Below, piece by piece: positions 5,946 to 9,203 of a DNA stretch of 9,203 nucleotides (its first letter is position 1; each line of letters starts with the position of its first letter). Origin of the DNA: Chlorobiota bacterium (lineage in GTDB: Bacteria > Bacteroidota > Bacteroidia > Flavobacteriales > Flavobacteriaceae); contig JAADEB010000134.1 of the NCBI GenBank assembly GCA_013153655.1, positions 1-9,203 of the forward strand, written 5' to 3'. A program made the translations under genes and the position numbers. Under the pieces are notes generated by a model. That model was not told the origin of the DNA. It did not search any database and saw only the letters and a program-made list of their open reading frames with translations.

Positions 5946-6368
5946 CTACTTCCCCGTATAGGTCACCACCAGCTTTCGCCTTCCTCCCCTGTTGCGAAAT
6001 TCGCACAAATAAATCCCTTGCCAGGTTCCCAGGTTCAACCGGCCGTCCGTAACGGGAATGTGTAAGGACACACCGGAAAGCATGGCTTTGATGTGGGCGG
6101 GCATGTCGTCGGGACCTTCCAGGGTGTGGGTGTAATACGGCGCATTTTCCGGAGCCAGCAGGTCCAAGGCGCGTTCCAAATCGTGACGAACGGAAGGATC
6201 GTAGTTTTCGTTGATGCAAATGCCGGCCGAGGTATGTTTCAGAAAAACATGAAGCACGCCGCTACCGGTATTCCATTGCCGCAGCACTTCCTCCACCGCC
6301 GCCGTAATCAGATGAAGACCTCGCGGCATGGCAGGCAGGAGGATTTCCGCTTGTTCGGTGCGTATCAT
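5946..6368 (-). CDS. yjbQ: YjbQ family protein (UPF0047), thiamin-phosphate-synthase-like
   Basis: Small single-domain protein of the YjbQ/UPF0047 family (140 residues, normal length). Members are trimeric; some have shown weak thiamin phosphate synthase activity, and databases often name them secondary thiamine-phosphate synthase, but the physiological role is unsettled. Family signatures are HTSAGICINEN (45-55), EGPDDMPAHIKAMLSG (84-99) and LGTWQGIYLCEFR (113-125). The conserved His, Asp and Glu side chains in these segments probably line the active or metal site. Its ATG overlaps the ppk1 stop in an ATGA with no Shine-Dalgarno, so it is very likely translated by coupling to ppk1. No thiamin genes are nearby. 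Confidence 0.92.
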   Translation of the reverse strand: MIRTEQAEILLPAMPRGLHLITAAVEEVLRQWNTGSGVLHVFLKHTSAGICINENYDPSVRHDLERALDLLAPENAPYYTHTLEGPDDMPAHIKAMLSGVSLHIPVTDGRLNLGTWQGIYLCEFRNRGGRRKLVVTYTGK

Positions 6369-8431
6369 TTTTCTTGTTCCAATTTGTTTTTATAATAATC
6401 GTAAATGGCGAATTGTGAACGAACGGGTTCGCCTATGGCCTTGCGGTACCGGTTATCCTGCTTGGCATTGAAAATGCGTGCCTTTTGGTTATCGGCCCAG
6501 GAAATTTCGTAGGTGTCGATGATTTCCCGCTTGGCCTCTTCATCGTACACGGGCGCCACCACTTCCACGCGGCGGCTCAGGTTGCGCGGCATCCAATCGG
6601 CCGAACCGATATAGACTTTTTCCTCGCCTTCGGGTCCGAAAATGAACACCCGCGGATGTTCCAAATATTTGTCCACAATGCTGATGGCCTCGATGTTTTC
6701 GCTCAGGCCGGGTATGCCGGGAATAAGGCTGTTGATGCCGCGAATAATCAAGCGTACGGGCACACCGGCTTGGGAGGCTTCGTAGAGTTTGTTGATCATG
6801 GCGCGGTCCGAAAGGCTGTTCATTTTCAGGCGGATAAGCGCTTCCTTGCCTTCCTTTTTGCGCTTGATTTGTTCGTTGACCAGGCGGTTGAAGCGCGTAC
6901 GCATATAATGCGGCGACACCAGGATGTGTTTGTATCGCGGAATGCGGTAAGGTTTTTCGAAGAAACCGAAAACTTTGTCCAATTCGGCCAAAATTTCCTG
7001 ATCGGCCGTAAAAAGGGTGTAGTCCGTGTAGATCTTGGCCGTTTTTTCGTTGAAGTTACCCGTGCTTACAAAACCGTAGCGACGGATTTGGCCGTCGTCG
7101 TCCACACGGTCGATGACGCAAATCTTGCTGTGGACCTTCATGTCCGGAAAGCCGAATACCAGGTTAATGCCTTCTTGCTTAAACATTTCGGAATACTGAA
7201 TGTTGCGGGCTTCGTCGAAACGGGCGCGCAGCTCGATTTGCACCGTTACGTTTTTACCGTTTTTGGCCGCGTTGATCAATGAGTTGGCGATTTGCGAATT
7301 TTTGGCCAGGCGGTAAATGGTGATTTTGATGTTTTTGACTTTGGGATCCAGGGCCGCTTCGCGCAGGAATTTGATTACGTATTTATAATTATGGTAAGGC
7401 GCATACAGGAGGCGGTCCTTCTCGTCGATTTGTTTCAGGATGCTGCCACGGAGCGAAAAATCCTTGATGGGCAGCGGCGGCAAGGGTTTGTAGAGCAATT
7501 CTTTTTTACCCAAATCGGGAAAATCCATAAAATCGCGGTGGTTGTGGATGCGGCCGCCGGGAATGAGGCTGTCGTCCTCGTCGATACCCATTTTGTTCAT
7601 GAGGAAATGCAGGGTGTCGTCGGCAATGGCGCGGTCGTAGATGAGGCGTACGGGTTCGCCTTTTTGGCGTTGGCGGATGTAGAACGACACTTTTTCCAGG
7701 ATGCTTTTGGTTTGGTCGGTATCTTCGTCGAATTGGGCGTCGCGGGAGATTTTGATGATATGCGCCTCGATGCCGTCGTATTCGAATATGTTGAAAATTT
7801 CGTCCAGATTGTAGCGGATCACGTCTTCCAGGAGCATGATGTAGTGGGTGTCGCCTTCCTTGGGCAGCACCACAAAGCGTCCCAATTCGTCGGAAGGGAT
7901 TTCGATGAGGGCATAGATGTTTTCCGAACCTTTTTTGTGCATTTTGACGGCCAAATACACCGAGCTGTCCTTGATAATGGGAAATTCGGGCAAGTCGTTC
8001 AGCACGATGGTAAACAGGCGCGGGCTGACTTTTTCCAGGAAATATTGGTGGACAAAATCGCCTTGACCGGGTTTGAGTTCCTGCTCGTTGATGATGCGGA
8101 TGCCGTGGTCGCGCAATTCCTCGATGATTTGGCGCCGAACGCGACGCATTTTTTCCTGCTGGGCGATGGCGATTTCGGTGATTTGTTTGAGCAATTTTTT
8201 GGCTTCGCGGATTTCGTGGCGCGATTTACCGGGGATGCGTCCTTGGCTGACGCGCTGGATTTTAGCGTAACGCACCTTGAAAAACTCGTCCATATTGTTG
8301 GAAAAAATACCTACGAACCGCAGCCGTTCCAGCAAGGGAACTTTGGGGTCGCTGGCTTCTTGGAGCACGCGCTCGTTGAAGGAAAGCCAGCTGATGTCGC
8401 GGTTGATATATTTGGGTCCTTTGTAGCTCAT
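6365..8431 (-). CDS. ppk1: Polyphosphate kinase 1
   Basis: Reversibly transfers the terminal phosphate of ATP to a growing inorganic polyphosphate chain, an intracellular phosphate and stress reserve. The 688 residues match the usual family length of about 690. Domains in order: N-terminal helical domain (about 10-115, with YINRDISWLSFNERVL), head domain (about 120-310), then two phospholipase-D-like catalytic domains (about 325-500 and 505-680). His434 in MKVHSKICVID is the residue autophosphorylated in characterised PPK1 enzymes, and His592 in YLEHPRVFIF is the second conserved histidine. FVSTGNFNEKTAKIYTD (454-470) and IGSADWMPRNLSRRVEV (608-624) are also hallmark segments. Catalytic residues appear intact. 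It leads an operon with yjbQ (four-base overlap) and has a TATTTTTG promoter box 14 nt before its ATG. No ppx exopolyphosphatase or pho gene is in the window. Confidence 0.96.
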   Translation of the reverse strand: MSYKGPKYINRDISWLSFNERVLQEASDPKVPLLERLRFVGIFSNNMDEFFKVRYAKIQRVSQGRIPGKSRHEIREAKKLLKQITEIAIAQQEKMRRVRRQIIEELRDHGIRIINEQELKPGQGDFVHQYFLEKVSPRLFTIVLNDLPEFPIIKDSSVYLAVKMHKKGSENIYALIEIPSDELGRFVVLPKEGDTHYIMLLEDVIRYNLDEIFNIFEYDGIEAHIIKISRDAQFDEDTDQTKSILEKVSFYIRQRQKGEPVRLIYDRAIADDTLHFLMNKMGIDEDDSLIPGGRIHNHRDFMDFPDLGKKELLYKPLPPLPIKDFSLRGSILKQIDEKDRLLYAPYHNYKYVIKFLREAALDPKVKNIKITIYRLAKNSQIANSLINAAKNGKNVTVQIELRARFDEARNIQYSEMFKQEGINLVFGFPDMKVHSKICVIDRVDDDGQIRRYGFVSTGNFNEKTAKIYTDYTLFTADQEILAELDKVFGFFEKPYRIPRYKHILVSPHYMRTRFNRLVNEQIKRKKEGKEALIRLKMNSLSDRAMINKLYEASQAGVPVRLIIRGINSLIPGIPGLSENIEAISIVDKYLEHPRVFIFGPEGEEKVYIGSADWMPRNLSRRVEVVAPVYDEEAKREIIDTYEISWADNQKARIFNAKQDNRYRKAIGEPVRSQFAIYDYYKNKLEQEK

Positions 8432-8445
8432 GTTCGGAATTTTTT

Positions 8446-8453
8446 CAAAAATA
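8446..8453 (-). promoter_or_regulatory. Bacteroidota -7 box (TAnnTTTG) for ppk1-yjbQ
   Basis: Minus-strand TATTTTTG fits TAnnTTTG and is identical to the box before the AsmA-like gene. Only 14 nt separate it from the ATG, so the leader would be under about 12 nt. No clear TTTG -33 box is seen. The 8-mer repeat array begins about 30 bp further upstream. Confidence 0.5.
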
Positions 8454-8482
8454 CGAAATCTTTGTTGGATGGGGGCTTTTTT

Positions 8483-8530
8483 GTTAAATCGTTGAACCGT
8501 TAAATCGTTAAACCGTTAAATCGTTGAATC
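8483..8530. repeat. Longest GTTRAAYC array: six in-register 8-mers
   Basis: Units are GTTAAATC, GTTGAACC, GTTAAATC, GTTAAACC, GTTAAATC and GTTGAATC. All six fit GTTRAAYC, with variation only at the R and Y positions. It is entered from a T-run (CTTTTTT) and lies immediately upstream of the ppk1 promoter region. Confidence 0.9.
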
Positions 8531-8540
8531 GGGAATTTCT

Positions 8541-8593
8541 GTTGAATAGTTGAAGAGTTGAACAGATTTGTTAAACCGTTCAACCGTGGAATC
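8541..8593. repeat. GTTGAANA triplet plus GTTAAACC/GTTCAACC/GTGGAATC array
   Basis: Three 8-mers GTTGAATA, GTTGAAGA and GTTGAACA (8541-8564) are followed by GATTT, then three more 8-mers GTTAAACC, GTTCAACC and GTGGAATC (8570-8593). The order GTTGAA units, GATTT, GTTAAA units is the same as at 4634-4686. Confidence 0.82.
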
Positions 8594-8602
8594 GATGATA
8601 TT

Positions 8603-8630
8603 GACCGGTGACCGGTGACGGATGACCGGT
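8603..8630. repeat. Tandem 7-mer array GACCGGT/GACGGAT, copy 1
   Basis: Four 7-mers in register: GACCGGT, GACCGGT, GACGGAT and GACCGGT. With its left flank it is part of a 42-bp segment (8585-8626) repeated at 8826-8867 with one mismatch (A at 8600, G at 8841). Confidence 0.88.
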
Positions 8631-8638
8631 GCTTTTTT

Positions 8639-8711
8639 CGTGGCACGGGACACGGAGAACGGGAAACGTGGTGTTTTTGTTAAACCGTTAAACCGTGCAA
8701 TCGTGGAATCG
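8639..8711. repeat. CGGGAMA 7-mer array plus 8-mer array (68-bp repeat, copy 1)
   Basis: Five 7-mers CGTGGCA, CGGGACA, CGGAGAA, CGGGAAA and CGTGGTG (8639-8673) run through TTTTT into four 8-mers GTTAAACC, GTTAAACC, GTGCAATC and GTGGAATC (8679-8710). Positions 8644-8711 recur at 8768-8835 with a single mismatch (G at 8697, A at 8821). Confidence 0.88.
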
Positions 8712-8714
8712 GTT

Positions 8715-8758
8715 GTCATTTCGAGGGAAGCGACCGAAGGGAGCGACGAGAAATCTCG
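8715..8758. repeat. GTCATTTCGAG...GAGAAATCTC REP-like element
   Basis: Starts GTCATTTCGAG and ends CGACGAGAAATCTCG, with ATTTC and GAAAT as inverted ends and an internal GCGAC direct repeat. CGAGA-AA-TCTCG at 8747-8758 is itself a short palindrome. From memory, intergenic elements of the GTCATTTCGAGCGAAG / GAGAAATCTC type are widespread in Bacteroidota and other bacteria. It occupies the slot that holds the GACCGGT array in the units on either side. Confidence 0.6.
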
Positions 8759-8762
8759 TTTT

Positions 8763-8835
8763 CGGAACACGGGACACGGAGAACGGGAAACGTGGTGTTT
8801 TTGTTAAACCGTTAAACCGTACAATCGTGGAATCG
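8763..8835. repeat. CGGGAMA 7-mer array plus 8-mer array (68-bp repeat, copy 2)
   Basis: Five 7-mers CGGAACA, CGGGACA, CGGAGAA, CGGGAAA and CGTGGTG (8763-8797), then TTTTT, then 8-mers GTTAAACC, GTTAAACC, GTACAATC and GTGGAATC (8803-8834). It lies exactly 124 bp after copy 1, with one base different over 68. Confidence 0.88.
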
Positions 8836-8843
8836 ATGATGTT

Positions 8844-8871
8844 GACCGGTGACCGGTGACGGATGACGGAT
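8844..8871. repeat. Tandem 7-mer array GACCGGT/GACGGAT, copy 2
   Basis: Four 7-mers: GACCGGT, GACCGGT, GACGGAT and GACGGAT. The last unit differs from copy 1 (GACGGAT for GACCGGT), showing unit-level variation between otherwise near-identical copies. Confidence 0.86.
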
Positions 8872-8879
8872 TTGTTTTT

Positions 8880-8951
8880 CGGGACACGGGGAACGGGAAA
8901 AGGGGAACGTGGTATTTCTGTTAAATCGTACAATCGTTAAATCGTTAAATC
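8880..8951. repeat. CGGGAMA 7-mer array plus 8-mer array, third diverged copy
   Basis: 7-mers CGGGACA, CGGGGAA, CGGGAAA, AGGGGAA and CGTGGTA (8880-8914) run through TTTCT into 8-mers GTTAAATC, GTACAATC, GTTAAATC and GTTAAATC (8920-8951). The architecture equals that of the copies at 8639 and 8763, but the units have diverged. Confidence 0.82.
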
Positions 8952-8971
8952 GAGAGGGGCTGATTAGCAAA

Positions 8972-9030
8972 GCTTAGCGAAGCAAAGTCCCGGAGGGACG
9001 CAGTGTCGGTAGCCGGTGTGATAACTCCGG
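8972..9030. other. Three consecutive small hairpins, REP-like or structured intergenic element
   Basis: GCTT-AGCG-AAGC (8972-8983) is followed by GTCCC-GGA-GGGAC (8987-8999) and then by CCGG-T-GT-GATA-AC-T-CCGG (9013-9030), the last with one T/T mismatch. From memory, a GTCCC-x-GGGAC hairpin followed by GGTAG and a variable stem is a common intergenic repeat design in Bacteroidota. Together with the repeats listed separately (8483-8951) and the hairpins at 9064-9153, it accounts for most of the 772-bp gene-free stretch 8432-9203, where I see no credible gene. Confidence 0.6.
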
Positions 9031-9063
9031 TTAAATATGGAAATGAATTATCTTAAAGGACGA

Positions 9064-9104
9064 GGGTTTTGGCGGGATTTTTGGTAAAAATCATGCCAAA
9101 ACCC
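9064..9104. other. Strong 41-nt hairpin
   Basis: Outer arms GGGTTTTGGC (9064-9073) and GCCAAAACCC (9095-9104) pair perfectly over 10 bp. After a 2x2 internal loop (GG opposite AT), inner arms GATTTTT (9076-9082) and AAAAATC (9086-9092) pair over 7 bp, closing a GGT loop. It is the most stable-looking structure in the window. There is no T-tract after it on the plus strand, so it is not a classical intrinsic terminator. Confidence 0.7.
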
Positions 9105-9128
9105 GTAGATTTTCATGCCACACGAGGG

Positions 9129-9153
9129 ACCCGTGCGTCAGCGGGTATTTTTT
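9129..9153 (+). terminator. Weak plus-strand terminator candidate
   Basis: ACCCG (9129-9133) and CGGGT (9142-9146) form a 5-bp stem with an 8-nt loop, followed by A and six T's (9148-9153). It would act on plus-strand transcription, for which no gene is seen upstream in the window; larger pairing CATGCCA (9114-9120) with TGGCATG (9162-9168) encloses it. Confidence 0.3.
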
Positions 9154-9159
9154 GGGAAA

Positions 9160-9187
9160 CATGGCATGGGACACGGGAAACGTGGTT
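9160..9187. repeat. CGGGAMA 7-mer array, fourth copy at window edge
   Basis: Four 7-mers CATGGCA, TGGGACA, CGGGAAA and CGTGGTT run into TTTTT, as in the other copies, but are not followed by an 8-mer array before the window ends. Confidence 0.65.
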
Positions 9188-9203
9188 TTTTGGATGCAGG
9201 TGG

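Noticed and set aside
5863..6219. A 118-residue minus-strand frame overlapping yjbQ
   Set aside because: Alternative-frame shadow of yjbQ, whose family motifs are complete in the other frame.
6485..8503. Two long plus-strand open frames opposite ppk1
   Set aside because: Antisense shadows of a gene with intact catalytic motifs; their translations have the same Phe/Val/Asp-rich look as other shadows.
8644..8835. Possible CRISPR array (two 68-bp repeats with a 56-bp spacer)
   Set aside because: Only two copies, repeats too long and internally periodic, the spacer is a REP-like element, and no cas gene is present.
8516..8933. Small open frames within the repeat block on both strands
   Set aside because: Their proteins simply translate the tandem repeats (recurring PRFPFSVSR and RFNGLTKT words). 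They stay open because the repeat units lack stops in some frames.
9064..9104. Intrinsic terminator reading of the strong hairpin
   Set aside because: No T-tract follows on the plus strand, and on the minus strand the stem is followed by TCGTCC, so it lacks the defining tail.

Overview
The window looks like a chromosomal segment from a member of the Bacteroidota. Three things support this. Genes lack Shine-Dalgarno sequences. At least three have a TAnnTTTG box (the Bacteroidota -7 promoter element) just upstream. The protein set also fits: a large AsmA-like protein, a lipoprotein with a short signal, and Bacteroidota-style YjbQ and Ppk1. This rests on recognised families and motifs, not on a search, so the genus is not resolved. 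All six genes are on the minus strand.

Reading right to left in the direction of transcription: positions 8432-9203 hold no gene but are packed with short-period repeats and hairpins. Next is ppk1 (polyphosphate kinase), whose stop codon overlaps the start of a yjbQ-family gene by four bases, so the two form a tight operon. An AT-rich gap and a secreted protein of unknown function (5038-5730) follow. A second repeat-rich gap (4616-5037) separates this from the next unit: a 935-residue AsmA-like envelope protein, a thioredoxin-type arsenate reductase (arsC, again with a four-base ATGA overlap), and a small lipoprotein of unknown function. At the left end is an adenine DNA methyltransferase that stops just after its catalytic half, next to sequence resembling the intergenic repeats.

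The genes themselves are ordinary: phosphate storage (ppk1), a small housekeeping enzyme (yjbQ), envelope lipid homeostasis (AsmA-like) and arsenate detoxification (arsC). The striking part is the intergenic DNA. It is built from several families of degenerate tandem micro-repeats with fixed periods of 6, 7 or 8 bp. The commonest unit is the 8-mer GTTRAAYC. These modules are reused in the same order, with near-identical copies 124 and 241 bp apart, and are interleaved with GC-rich hairpins. No RNA gene, CRISPR array, transposase or phage gene was found.
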